The notes: a model not told the origin generated them from the sequence alone. 64,000 nt of DNA from Liquidambar formosana (GCA_039720395.1 CM077832.1:25755607-25819606); one strand, 5' to 3'. Counted from the first letter of the stretch, positions 11,640-23,839 are shown. Numbers and translations are program-made.

Positions 11640-12166
11640 TGATGGGAACCGCAAGCACAGGGTTCAACAGGATGACCCAGGTTGACTTATTAATTTAAAG
11701 ACCAAGAGTTTACTATAGTTACTTAGTTTATTTTAGAGTAATAAATTGTTGCATTTGAATTCTTAGACTTAGTAATAAATTGGAAGCCAAGCACAGCCTT
11801 TTTTTTTTGTTGCTCACATCAGCCCTTTTGCTTGGAAGCCAAGCTGATGAATCTTACTTGGGAGCCAAGTTTATGTTTATTATTATTTTTAGTCATTTTA
11901 CCTTATTTTGGACAATAATTTAGGTGCAAGCATACCTATTTTTGGAATGTAAGCCTCTATAAAGGCATGAATGCATTGTGAAGGAAAAAATTATTGATGA
12001 ATGAATTAAACCTTTGTTACTCAATGTTTGGTGTTGATTCGAAACAATTCCTTAGGTGCGAAGCCTAGGGTTTTTCCCTCCCCCTCTTCTTCTCCCTATC
12101 TTCTCTCCATTCTGTCTTTCTTCTCTGTCATTGTGCTCAACAAGGCTGTGTGTGTGTGCTGCATCA
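11640..12166 (+). mobile_element. Solo LTR, 527 bp
   Basis: TGATGGG..GCATCA with the 5-bp duplication CTTTT at 11635-11639 and 12167-12171. CTATAAAGG near 11956 fits a TATA box. Unit A shows the empty site near 6168-6176, so insertion followed the duplication. Confidence 0.9.
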
Positions 12167-12240
12167 CTTTTCTATTCATGGTTATTAAGGTTTTGGGTTT
12201 GGGAGAGGCCTATCTCCCATTGAGTACATGATGAGTCCGA

Positions 12241-13139
12241 GTGGACTTTTCCAAGGACCAGATATATAGATTGTCTATGTTATCAGAGACAATACTAATG
12301 GAAAAAAAGACCCTTCATTTGCAAAAAATAAGGGGTGTGCTGTTGTCTCTACTTAGGGCGCTTTTAGCATGTGAAAGTGAAAAATTGAAGCACCCCTCAA
12401 TAATTGCTTCATCGACACAATAGTTAGCCGATTGCAAAATGTCTTGGCCGCCCATCTTAAAATCCTCTTTTAGCATATTGACCCTTTAACATATTATTTT
12501 CCAGACATGCATTTTTAAATCTAGAGCTCAATTTGGGAGTTACTTAAAAGAGACAACTGCATGTCTATATGTGGGCTCAATGCAATGGAGAAGGGTATTG
12601 ATGACATAATGGTGTCTTTGGCTGCTAAAGATGGTAAATAATATATGCTAATAATATATGCTCGGTGATTTTGCTTTGATGCAACACTAACACCCCCCTC
12701 CCCACCTCATTTATTTTCTCAGGTCAATATTGGGTTGAATACAAGGGGCAATTGAAGAAGGCAGAACAATGGAATGTCAAAGTCTACTGATTCTTATAAA
12801 TATATTTGTTCTTCAGCACAAGAAATATATACTTGCTCTTGGTTTATTGATTACTATTACATATATAATGGACTTCTCCAATAAAATTTGCTCTCCCAGC
12901 TCCCTCAAGTATAAGTATGACAAATGGACAAGCTTTTTGTTCCAAATGTTTTATCTTTTCCTCCAGTCTACATTGATTTTTTCATTTATACATTTCAACT
13001 ATAATTTAAGCGACTCAGTTACTAGAGGTGGGGTCTTTTTTCTTTTCGATTTCTTTTCTCCCCTCTTTTCTGCCCTTCGTTTTTTTTTCACATGGAAGCG
13101 AAGTTGTTCTTTGTCAGATCAAGTGCCCTGTTTGCTGGA

Positions 13140-13180
<41 letters not shown>

Positions 13181-13531
13181 TTTTTTTTTTATGTCCCTGT
13201 GATAGTGTAGTTTGTAGTACTTTTGCTCATGGTGCTGGCATCTGCTTATGAGGGAGGTTGCTGTAGTCTTTTGTTGAGCCTTGTAATGTGCACATGATGG
13301 TCAGGATCTATTTTTGAATTGGGTTTGTTGTTTTGGGTGTTGAGATTTCTGTGTGTAGTGCTAGTCATCTTGAGAGAGAGGGAGGGAGGGAGGGAGGCAA
13401 TATTTTTCTAAAGTTGAGCTTTTTCTGCTGCTTTATTGGGAGGTATTCTTTCATGGCTGTTTTGGTTGGTCTGTGCTTTTCAGATGCTGGTTCTGCTGTT
13501 CCAGATGAGTCATTCTCTCTTTCATATTATG
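12241..13531 (+). pseudogene. Downstream exons of unidentified gene, unit B copy
   Basis: Exons matching unit A lie at 12241-12423, 12582-12633, 12723-12781 and 13484-13531. Two donors have decayed (AATAATTGC at the first, TATGGGGAG at the last), so this copy is unlikely to be spliced correctly. Confidence 0.5.
13148..13190. repeat. Poly(T) tract
   Basis: Long T-run with one interrupting A, in unit B only; unit A has a much shorter T-run at this place. Confidence 0.85.
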
Positions 13532-13757
13532 GGGAGTTATCCATTTTAATTTATGATTCCTTGTGCTTCAGCATGTTATTTGGGTTGTCGTAATTTGTTT
13601 CTGTAAGATCTTTTGAATAGTTTTATGATTGGGGTTGGGGGCTCGTGTTGGTATTGGGGTTGTTTGCTTTGTTGGTTTATTTTAAATTAGATATGTCTTG
13701 TTTCAATTGGTAGTGAGGGTTTCTTTTCACTTGAAACTGTGCGTTTTCGAGGAAAGG

Positions 13758-14352
13758 GGCAGTTAGTAAAGCGCTATTACTAACAGCACTTTCTATAGTC
13801 CAACATCAGCGATAGACCACTTTCGTAGTTTTACGTAGAAAACATGAGCAAATATGAAGTTATTGACTCCTCTCATTCCAACTCTCATCTCACTGCAATT
13901 AAACCCTATCCCTCTCTCCCCCTAGAAAAATTTCTAAGCTTGGGTCAACTCAATAGACACTCTCTCACTGACCCCACCTCACTGCACCAGTATGGTCTCA
14001 GAGCTCACAATCACTCTCCCACTCCCACTCTGCCTCCTCCTGACGACCACGCGCCGCGGCCCCACCCCTCCCTCTTTGACACTAGTGGTGGTGCCCTCAC
14101 CACCACCTCCAATGACTCCCTCGATGACAAGGAAAACTGCTACAATGACTCCATGAGGACTTTCACCATGAAAAGGTTGGAGAGCAGTACTATAGTTACA
14201 GTGCGAGGGAAGAGAGTTTGAAGAGAGAGATAAGTATTTGTGCTTTGAATTTTTGATATTGTATTTTTTTTTTTTAATTTCGTTTACTCCATTTTAGGTC
14301 TATGCTTGAAATTCGTGACACTGATTGAACTGGAATATCTGATGTAGTAATG
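13758..14352 (+). repeat. Tandem unit C, truncated
   Basis: Third unit: leader, exon 1 and a short piece of intron 1 matching unit A up to the 'CTGATGTAGTAATG' run at 1634. Similarity stops near 14352, where a helicase relic begins. Confidence 0.8.
13970..14221 (+). pseudogene. Exon 1 of unidentified gene, unit C copy (frameshifted)
   Basis: Keeps ..TTTSNDSLDDKENCYND and TMKRLESST, shares the 4-bp deletion of unit B and ends at the corresponding TGA. The donor GT has become AT (GAGAGATAAG), and the initiator region is altered. A dead copy. Confidence 0.6.
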
Positions 14353-14371
14353 GCGTGAATTCCTGAAATAA

Positions 14372-14554
14372 CATGAAGGAAATGAATTTGAAGATTATTT
14401 TCTGAAACACGAGCTGCTTGTGGGAATTTATGCGATGGGGTTGGTTTGAAAGACCATCTCCTATTCAGAGAAGAAAGTGTTCCAATTACTCTTAATTGGT
14501 TGTGATATTCTTGCTAGAGCTAAAAATGGAACTGCAAAAACAGCTGCAATTTGC
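14372..14554 (+). pseudogene. DEAD-box RNA helicase relic (RH6/8/12, DHH1-like)
   Basis: Pieces read GNEFEDYFLKHELLVGIY, then after a frameshift and stop RPSPIQ, then GCDILARAKNGTAKTAA. In plant DDX6/DHH1-type helicases this is the stretch before the Q motif, the Q motif (RPSPIQ) and motif I (AKNGTGKT). Here motif I has Gly to Ala, and a TGA interrupts the Q motif. The fragment breaks off into a T-run at 14555. No introns are visible, so it could be a retrocopy or an exon piece. It abuts unit C directly. Confidence 0.8.
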
Positions 14555-14679
14555 TTTTTTTTTTTTTTTTTTTTTTTTGGGTACGTTGGATGGGTTCGAA
14601 TTCCTAACCTATCTTACTCTTACCTTTTTTTCCGCCACTCTCTCACCACTAGGCTAGACAACAGGGGTTCTATTAGGAG

Positions 14680-15058
14680 GATGTTTGAGATCCATTTTTG
14701 GGTCTTTGTAGAGGCAAGAAGGGCTCTTTGGAGGTGTGATTTTTTCTTTTCTTTTTTTTCCAGTTTTTTGGGTTGTTTGCATCCAAAGAAATGCTAGGAT
14801 TTTTTAGGATAAGAAGTCCCTTTTGAATGGCTTGTGGGATAAAGTGCATTTTTTGGGTTCTCTTTGGGCTCATGATTTTAAGGCGATTGGTGATTTACCA
14901 CTGTTTGATTGGAAGGCTGCTTGTTGCTAGAGTGCTTTATTTTATTTTTTATGGGCTTTGGTCTTTGTTCTTTAGGAGGACTCCTTTTTCTCTTGTATTT
15001 ATTTTTTTATCTAATAAATTTCTCATTCTTTCCTATTAAAACAAAAAATGAAAAAAAA
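14680..15058 (+). mobile_element. 3' end of an L1-type LINE, 5'-truncated
   Basis: Broken frames read EARRALWRCD, then RNARIF, then WDKVHFLGSLWAHDFKAI and LFDWKAAC, matching the C-terminal end of plant LINE ORF2 after the zf-RVT region. Ends in an A-rich tail near 15040-15058. Stops and frameshifts make it inactive. Confidence 0.7.
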
Positions 15059-15479
15059 TATCAAGTTAACATTGTTATTCAAGGTACGAACTCCATCGTC
15101 AGACTGTATTTATAGATATAGTATTTATAGGCTCAGTTATAAGAATGTTTATTGTGTCGGCTAAGTTGCACAATAGGACATGTGATCAGAAATTGGAAAA
15201 TCTTTTCCCATAAAAACTAGTGCAGTACTTCTTCGATCCAGGAAATAAGTATTTTGGTCCCTTTAACTGTGAGCAATGTTCTTGCTAGAGACTGGAGACA
15301 GGTTCTGCAATCTTCAATCGAGGCACCGCGGGAGTGGGTCTTGGTGGATCGGTTTCTTTGATCAAAAGGATGACAATTTCATAATTATTTTCCACAATGA
15401 TGCTAGGGAACCTATGCAACAAACTAACTCTCAAAACACATTTAATTTTATGAACTCCGTACAAATAAAAAAATTTTCT

Positions 15480-16482
15480 AAAATAAATTTCTTTTAAAAA
15501 TTACAAAATATTATACAGTTGCGGAAAGCGATGGCTAACCTAAAATTCATATGAATATACATACATCACTCAACTCATTAAATAATACTTACATCAATTT
15601 TGTACAAATAAAATAAATAAATACGATAATCTTTCCAAATCTCAACCCCAATTCTACTATATGCCTCTAACGACAATGACTTGAAATATATTGGGGTGAG
15701 AGACAACTGCCCAATAGAAAAATCTAATTCTTATACAATAAATAATGTTTCAAACATCTCATGCAATATATGCATTTATATAAAAAAAATAATAGATAGG
15801 CTAAATAATACGAATTCCAAATCATACATCTCGAATATAATCCAACGATCAATAATAATTCAATTCCCAAATATATTGGCCATCAAAAAACCATCATAAT
15901 TCACGATATCAAATAATATCACTATCATGTTCATCACCCTACGCATATCAAATCTTAATATACGTATCAAAATATTCATCATTCATTATACAAGAATTAA
16001 ACCTCCTACCTCAATTGATGTGAATTCAAAACTTCCATCAACATGTACAAGAGTTAGCAAAACTCCCTAAATAAATTGATTTTCTATCTCTATCTCTCTC
16101 TCCACATTTTTCTCCTCTTGGTTCTCTATCTACTGTACTCTATCTCTCACTTACCCCTTCTTCCTCTTTTCTTTTGGCTCAAACTATATATAAGCGAGGG
16201 CTGATCATGTGCGAAATATTTCGAAGTATCCTGTTCGATCACGGTCATTCATGAGTGACACATGCGCATTCACACACCTACACGTGTCACTAACGAACGA
16301 CTATGATCAAATGGGATATCGCGCACATAATCAAAACTTATATATAAGCTAGATGTTTATTAAGTCGGTTGTAGAGATAGGGACAGTAGCTCATGCTCAC
16401 TTCACATGAGGATGTAAAGCCTTCCAAACAAATCAGCTATTAGAAATATATTATAATATTAAAAGTTAAGTCGGTACTCATA

Positions 16483-16514
<32 letters not shown>

Positions 16515-16668
16515 CACCCATTTCAAAAATCTCCACCAAGCCATGTAGAAAGTTATCGAAATAAATGGAAGGTTATAGAAATTAGTGGAACCCGATGGAG
16601 TATTCAAAGTACAAATTGACCTCAATTTTATTCATAATCATCATATAAAAAATTATCGGGGTATTACA
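15480..16668 (-). mobile_element. Probable Gypsy LTR or LTR fragment
   Basis: On the - strand it starts TGTAATACCCCG at 16668, a common start of plant Gypsy LTRs. TATA-like TATATATA runs lie near 16185 and 16340. The other end and a matching target duplication (ACTTA expected) were not found, so the left boundary is a guess. Confidence 0.4.
16184..16350. repeat. Imperfect inverted repeat inside the LTR fragment
   Basis: Arms of about 70 bp run from TATATATAAGC.. GTGCGAAAT.. GTGACAC on the left to GTGTCACT.. GCGCACATAATC.. TTATATATAAG on the right, with a loop near 16263-16287. Confidence 0.55.
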
Positions 16669-16673
16669 ACTTA

Positions 16674-18073
16674 CTAGTCCAGGTATTGCTCAAGCCCCAT
16701 CTAATGGCCAAAAGGCCAAAGCTCAGCTATTGTATTAGAGCAAGTCCCCAAGTCACAGTCAAACCCCTGAAGCCAGGACCCGGAGGTATCACACAGAAAG
16801 GCCTCCAGCACTAGCAGACCAAGGTTCCTAAGGGAACTAATTCGTCCGAAAAGTTTCACCATTTACGGTTAGTAACTCTTCTCTTTTTTGTTGAAGAGGA
16901 CTTGGGGTTTGAATTACAACCCACTTTCAGAGCAATTAGATTCAGCCTGGACCTACTGTAATATGTTAAAGTATGAATATTACCAAAAATATTTCATTAA
17001 AATATATTTTTCCCCTTTTTTTGGGGTTTAATTTACTTTAGATACATAATTTTAACCTCAATTCTAAATATGTCGTTACTAGAATAAAATAGAATTATAA
17101 TTTTGATGTCTGGATGTGATAAAGAATTAAGACAGAATTGAAATCCTATATTTTTACCCCAAAAAAAAAAAAAAAACCGAGGTGCTAGTGATAGTGGTGG
17201 TGGTGAGGGTGGTGATAATGAGGTGGTTGTAATAAGAGGAGTCAAGATTTGCAATTTTTTTTCAGTTTTATTTTGCAATTTCATCTTTCGAATTCTGAAT
17301 AATATTCCATGGCCAGCACAACATGCAGTAAAATTAGAATGGGAGGCCCAATTTTGAGCCGAATTTATGTTCTAATCAAGACCTTGACGTATTTGATCCA
17401 CCATTTAATGTACACCACCCAAAACAAAAAAAAAAAAAAAAAAAAAAAAAATGCAAGAAAGAAACATGGAAAAGCATAATTGGATGTGTTTGGACCATTC
17501 ACTTTTCAAAAACATGCTCGTAATTTTATTTTTCTCTCTTCGCATTCTGATGATTAGTTGATTTTTTAATATGTTGAGACTCTTCCTAGAAAGAATTAAG
17601 AGCTATCAATGGCCTTTCGATCTAATAACATGTCCCATCCTAAAATGAATATGGAGTTTACGGGGAGGTATTGATTTTGAATTCGCGTGAGTGTGTGTGG
17701 GCGTTTTCCTATCGTATTATGAGTTTCATCAAAGAAAAAAACAGTGCGTTTCATACTTCATAACTCCTTACAAAGATTTATGACATAAATCAAATAATGT
17801 ATAGCAAGGGTTTTAGGTGAAGAATAAATTCATTCCTAGTAGAAATTAATATGATACTAGTGGGGAAAAAATGGCATGTACTTTTGTCAGGCCATAGCCA
17901 AAGGTTTGTATCCATTTTATCAAAAATAAATAAATAAATAAAATGATACCCACGGAGATGCCTCATGACAAACACAATTTAGAGGTGAAAAATGATTAAT
18001 AAATAAATAACGATCCCAATGGAAACGCTTCATAAAAAACACAATCTAGATGTAGAAAATGAGGTGGGATTTT
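16674..18073. other. Intergenic, no gene seen
   Basis: AT-rich with an A-run at 17428-17450 and a GGT-rich patch at 17178-17226. No coding exon or element terminus could be supported. Confidence 0.5.
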
Positions 18074-18078
18074 CTTTT

Positions 18079-18350
18079 TGTTATAAATGCACACATGCAT
18101 TAATGGATGACCACATTCATCTATATTTTTTATTTCCTAACCCTTTATTTCCCTATTAAATACATATATGTAACTCATGTCTTTTATTCATGTACGTACG
18201 GTTTTGGGATACTATCCTTGGCCTATAAAAAGGATTCTAGCTACATGGATGTATACACATTTCAATTGGAATTAGAATTGAGAAATTCTCTTACATTCTA
18301 TTGTACTATCTCTATTTTGCTTTTATGCTATTTGTTTTCATTTTACAACA
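18079..18350 (+). repeat. 5' LTR of the copia element
   Basis: TGTTATAAATG..TTACAACA. A TATA-like CCTATAAAAAGG lies near 18219. Confidence 0.95.
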
Positions 18351-18362
18351 CGGTATCAGCAC
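18351..18362 (+). promoter_or_regulatory. Primer-binding site (initiator tRNA-Met type)
   Basis: CGGTATCAGCAC directly follows the LTR and resembles the TGGTATCAGAGC site of plant copia elements. Confidence 0.8.
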
Positions 18363-18488
18363 GAGACTCTAGCCAATAGAGGAAACCAAGAATCTCCAAA
18401 TTGGTGATCAAGGTTACAAATTGCACATCAACAAAATATATAGGTACGAATTGCAGATCTATTATTTGTTGTGTGGTTATATTCTGAA

Positions 18489-19587
18489 ATGACAAATCTC
18501 ACAAAACTTGAATTTTCCGTGCTTGATATTTCGGGTAATAATTATTTATCATGGATCCTTGATGCTGAAATCCATCTCGATGCAATGAATCTTGGAGTTA
18601 CTATTAAAGAAGGAAATCAAGCATCCCAGCAGGATCGCACAAAAGCAATGATTTTCCTTCGCCATCATCTTCATGAAGAGTTAAAAACTGAGTACCTTAC
18701 GTTTAAAGATCCTCTAACGCTGTGGAATAATTTAAAGGAGAGATATGAGCACTAGAAGACCGTAATCCTCCCAAAAGCTCGTTATAATTGGATGCACCTG
18801 AGGTTGCAAGACTTTAAATCTGTTAGTGATTATAACTTCGCACTTTTTAAAATTAGCTCACAATTAAAATTATGTGGAGAAAAAATCACTGATGAAGATA
18901 TGCTAGAAAAAACGTACACTACATTTCATGCCTCGAATGTGCTCCTGTAGCAGCAATATTGAGAGCAAAGGTTTAGAAAATATTCTGAGTTAATATCATG
19001 TCTTTTAGTGGCAGAACAAAATAATGAGGTTTTGATGAAAAACCATCAGTCTTGTCCGACCGGTTCAATACCATTCCCTGAAGTGAATGGAACCTCATTT
19101 CATGATCATGGACGTGGAAGAAACCGTAGTCGTGGCCGTGGACGTGGTAGAAACAGCTATCGATACCAAAGGGGACATACTCAGAACTCTTCAAATAAAA
19201 ATGACTACACCAAACCACTAGAAGTGGAATAATGACACACGAAACCACCAGAAATGGAATGACACTAAAGAAAATGGCAAAGGTTTACTGAACAAACCTC
19301 CAACAAACTATGAAGATAAATGTTATAGGTGTGGCATGAAAGGATATTGGTTACGTATTTGTCGTACAGATAGACATTTCGTAGACCTGTACCAAGCCTC
19401 CATCAATGAAAAAGGGAAAAATATTAAAACAAACTTTGCTTATCATAGTGATCCAGTAGATCCTATGGATTGTTTTGATACTCCAAATAGAGTAGACATT
19501 ACTTATCTTGATGTTGCTGATTTTTTTGAGGATCCTAGTGGGAAAATTGATCATCTAATTAGTAATGGAAATATCCATACCAATTAA
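18489..19587 (+). pseudogene. copia gag remnant
   Basis: Starts MTNLTKLEFSVLDISGNNYL and runs through the UBN2/gag-type region (LRHHLHEELKTEYL). It is broken by a TAG at 18753-18755 and several later stops. An Arg/Gly-rich basic segment (GRGRNRSRGRGRG) precedes a zinc knuckle at 19321-19362. In the knuckle the expected CX2CX4HX4C has Tyr for His (CYRCGMKGYW). Gag forms the particle shell and binds RNA through this knuckle in active elements; this copy could not. Confidence 0.88.
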
Positions 19588-19726
19588 CATATTTTCTACC
19601 TTATTACGTTCTTGAATGTTATTTCCAAAATGTTTTGTTTGTTATGCTTATGATTTTGTTTTGTTGCTTTAAATTTCCTTTTAAATTAGTTAACTTTAAT
19701 ATATATTTTGCATATATATAGAAGCA

Positions 19727-22700
19727 TGGGTCATATTGATAGATTAACTAATTTCAAGATAATTGGTGAAGATGTATGTCTGGCAGACAGTGCTACAGCG
19801 TACACAATCCCTAAGGATAAAAAATATTTCTAAGATTTATCATTATTCAAAGCTAATGTCAACACCATATCAGGTTCGTCGAATCTAATTGAAGGCTCTG
19901 GAAGAGAAAATGTAATATTACTGAAGGGAACAAAAATTTGTATTGACGATGCTTTATATTCTACCAGAAGTAGAAGAAATTTACTTAGTTTTAAAGATTT
20001 GCATCGTAATGGTTATCATATTGAAACTACTAACGATGGTAATGAGGAATATCTTTATATTACCTCAATGATTTCGGGCCAGAAGCTTATATTAGAAAAA
20101 TTTCCTGCTTTCTCTTCTGGGTTATATCATACAACTATAAGAACAATCGAAACACATGTGATGATGCACCAGAAGTGCTCTAACCCAAAGATCTTTATGA
20201 TTTGGCATGATCATCTTGGACATTCGGGATCAATAATGATGCGTCGAATTATTGAAAATTCACAAGGACATCCCTTAAAGAACCGGAAGATTTTTTTACC
20301 AAATGATTATCCATGTACTACACGTTCTCAAGGTAAACTAATAATTAAACCATCTCCGTCAAAGGTAGTAGTTGAATCTCCATCATTTTTACAAAGAATT
20401 CATGGGGATATTTGTAGGCCAATTCATCCACCTTGTGGACCATTTAGATATTTTATGGTTTTAATAGATGCGTCCACTAGATGGTCACATGTTTATTTAC
20501 TTTCTACTTCGAATGTTGCATTTGCTAGACTTATTGCACAAATAATTAGGTTATAGGCACAATTTCCTGATTATCCAATTAAGTCAATATGTTTAGATAA
20601 TGCAAGCAAATTTTCATCCCAAGCATTTGATGATTACTGCATGTCTATTGGTATTGATATTGAACATTCTGTTGCTCATATACATACTCAGAATGGTTTA
20701 GCTGAATCATTTATCAAAAGACTTCAATTGATTGCTTGACCTTTACTTATAGGAACTAAACTACCTATTTCTGCTTGGGGACATGCTATATTACATGCTG
20801 CATCATTAGTTCGAATTAGACCAACTGTATACCATAAATATTCTCCATTACAATTTGCATTTAGTTAACAACCAAATATTTGTCATTATCGCATTTTTGG
20901 TTATTCTGTATATGTTCCTATTGCACCTCCCCAACGTACTAAAATGGGCCCTCAACGTAGACTTGGAATTTATGTTGGCTTTGATTCTCTATCTATTATT
21001 AGATACCTTGAACCTCTAACAGGTGATCTCTTTAAAGCACGTTTTGAAGAATGTCATTTCGATGAATCAGACTTCCCACCATTAGGGGGAGAAAAACCAC
21101 AGTTAGAAGTACATTGGGAAATCACTTAGAATACTTCGACGTTATCTCATCTTGATTCTCGAACAAATCAATGCGAACTAGAAGTTCAAAAGATCATTCA
21201 CTTGGAAGGTATTGCAAATCTATTACTTGATGTATTTACTAATAGTAAGAAAATAGTAAAATCCCACATTCTGGTTGCTAATAGTCCAGCGCGGATTGAA
21301 GTCCCTGTAGGACAACGGGTTAACATCGCAACAAATGAGTCTAAGACACGCTTAAAGCGTGGAAAACCTGTCGATGCAAAGGATAAAAATCCCCATAAGA
21401 GAAAAGTAGAAGGAAAAGAAATTGGTGCTCATGAAGAGGTCATACCCACAGAACAGGCAATAGAAATAGTTGATCCATCCAAATTTTATGAACGAAAATC
21501 TCCTGAAAAAGAATCCCTTGAAGTAGAATCTCCTAAAGAGAAAACTCTTGAAGAGTTATCCCCTAAAATGGAACAGGTACCTGAAAATAGCGAGATCTCG
21601 ATTAATTATATAAGTATAGGAGAAATATTGGATAGGAACAAAATTGTTGTCGACAACATATTTTCCTTTAAAATTGCTCTTGATATTACTAGAAGTAATG
21701 ATGAAATTGAATCACAAATCGTCGAAGAATGTCGACGTAGAAATGATTGGCAAATGTGGATAGAAGCAATTCAAGCAGAGTTAAACTCGCTTGCAAAACG
21801 TGAAGTATTTGGACCTATAGTCCAAACACTTGAAGATGTAAAGCATGTCGGATATAAGTGGATATTCGTACGAAAACGAAATGAGAAAAATAAAATTGTG
21901 AGATATAAGGCACGACTTGTAGCTCAAGGTTTCTCGCAGAGACCTGGTATTGATTATGAAGAGACATATTCTCCTGTAATAGATGCAATCACTTTCAAAT
22001 ATTTGATTAGCTTGGTAGTAACAGAAAATTTAGATATGTGTCTAATGGATGTGGTTACTACATATTTATATGGATCACTAGATAGTAATATATACATGAA
22101 AATCCCTGAAGGATATAAAATGCTTGAATCATATGATCCAGCATCCCAAAGTATGTATTCTATCAAGTTACAAAAATCTTTACACAAGTTAAAACAATCT
22201 GGACGCATGTGGTACAATCGCCTCAGTAAATATCTATTGAAAGGAGGATTTGAAAATAATCCAATTTGTAGATGCATTTTTATTAGGAAATCAGAATCCG
22301 AATTTGCTATTGTTGTCGTATATGTTGATGACTTAAATCTTGTGGCGACTGCTGAAGAGCTCACAAAAACCACCACTTGTTTAAAGAATGAATTTGAGAT
22401 TAAAGATCTTGGCAAAACAAAATTTTGTCTTAGACTGTAAATTGACATTTTTCAAATGGAATTCTTATACATCAGTCAACATATACAGAAAAAGTCCCAA
22501 AGCACTTTTATATGGATAAAGCTCATCCTTTGAGCACTCCAATGGTTGTTTGGTCACTTGATGTAAAGAAAGATCCTTTTCGTCCTCCAGAAGATGATGA
22601 AGAAATTATCGATGCTTTAATGTATCTTGCAAATTGCACACGACCGAACATAGCCTTTTCAGTCAACTTACTAGCAAGATATAGTTCTGTACCAACTCGA

Positions 22701-23310
22701 AGGCATTGGAATGGTGTCAAAAATATATTACGATATCTCCGTGGAACAGCTAACATGGGATTATTCTATATAAGTGAATCAAATCCACATTTAGTTGGAT
22801 ATGCAGATGCAGGTTTTCTTTTTGATCCATATAAAGGTTGATCACAAACTAGATATTTGTTTACATGTGGTGGCACTACTATTTCATGGAGATCTATCAA
22901 GCAAACTATATCTGCTACATCCTCAAATCACTCAAAAATTCTTGCAATTCATGAAGCAAGCCGAGAATGCATTTGGCTGAGATTAGTAATTCAACATATT
23001 CGAGAGAAGTGTGGACTATCATCGATAAAAAATAGCCCAACAATATTATATGAGGATAATGTTGCTTGCATCACACAGATTAGAGGAAGTTATATCAAAA
23101 GTGATCGTACTAAACACATTTCACTAAAGTTTTTTTTATACTCATGAGCTTCAGAAGAGCGGTGATATGGATGTTCAGCATATACATTCGAGTGATAATC
23201 TTTTAGATTTATTCACTAAAGCACTACTGACAACAACATTCAAGAAGTTAGTGCATAACATTGAAATGTGTCGATTCAAAGATCTTTCTGGAAAAATTAT
23301 TGATTGTTGA
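19727..23310 (+). pseudogene. copia pol remnant (PR, IN, RT, RNase H)
   Basis: A protease-like patch reads LADSATAYT (active proteins have DSGA). The integrase zinc region begins WHDHLGH but its CxxC has become CTTR. The core acids are visible: Asp in HGDIC, Asp in LDNASKF, Glu in NGLAESF. The largest open part (21202-22440) covers the reverse transcriptase, with YKARLVAQGF and the catalytic YVDD at 22321-22332 intact. RNase H follows (KQTISATSSNHSK.., YEDNVACI) to a stop at 23308. Stops near 19831, 20554, 20738, 20866, 21127, 22438 and 22839 break the frame. Confidence 0.93.
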
Positions 23311-23558
23311 AACATCCTTATGAGGGGGAGTTATTAACAAGATAATACTGCTATGCACTGTATTCTTTTTCCTTCACTATGGTTTTGTCCCACTGGGTTT
23401 TCCTAGCAAGGTTTTAATGAGGCAGTTCCTTAGGCGTTCAGCACTATTCTAATATACACAAGAATATTGTAATCTTTTTCCTTCGAGACTGGTTTTTTCC
23501 CATTGGGTTTTTCTTTAGCAAGGTTTTAACGAGGCATATTCTTAATGTGTGGTCATCC

Positions 23559-23567
23559 AAGGGGGAG
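23559..23567 (+). promoter_or_regulatory. Polypurine tract
   Basis: AAGGGGGAG directly before the 3' LTR, where plus-strand synthesis would start. Confidence 0.8.
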
Positions 23568-23839
23568 TGTTACAAATGCATACATGAATTAATGGATGAC
23601 CACATTCATCTATATTCTTTATTTCCCAACCCTTTATTTCCCTATTAAATACGTATATGTAACTCATGTCTTTTATTCATGTACGTACAGTTTTGGGATA
23701 CTATCCTTAGCCTATAAAAAGGATTCTACCTACATAGATGTATACACATATCAATTATAATTAGAATTGAGAAATTCTCCTACATTCTATTGTATTATCT
23801 CTATTTTGCTTCTATGCTATTTGTTTTCATTTTACAACA
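23568..23839 (+). repeat. 3' LTR of the copia element
   Basis: TGTTACAAATG..TTACAACA, same length as the 5' LTR. Confidence 0.95.

Larger units (their letters stand above)
8513..13757 (+). repeat. Tandem unit B
   Basis: Second block of the array. Same exon order as unit A, with exon 1 frameshifted, intron 1 shortened, one later donor lost, the two TIR elements absent, and two solo LTRs present (9269-9775, 11640-12166). Confidence 0.85.
18079..23839 (+). mobile_element. Full-length Ty1/copia retrotransposon, inactive
   Basis: 5.76 kb. LTRs of 272 bp at each end, flanked by CTTTT at 18074-18078 and 23840-23844. Order is LTR, primer-binding site, gag, protease, integrase, reverse transcriptase, RNase H, polypurine tract, LTR, which is the Copia order (integrase before reverse transcriptase). 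By hand the two LTRs differ at about 16 of 272 positions, mostly transitions, so the insertion is not recent. Many in-frame stops in gag and pol make it non-autonomous. Confidence 0.96.

Noticed and set aside
14583..14665. tRNA B-box-like GGTTCGAATTCC
   Set aside because: No A box at proper spacing and no cloverleaf; more likely a retroposon fragment than a tRNA gene.
21954..22448. 164-codon open frame on the - strand
   Set aside because: It is antisense to the copia reverse transcriptase, whose sense frame has clear motifs.
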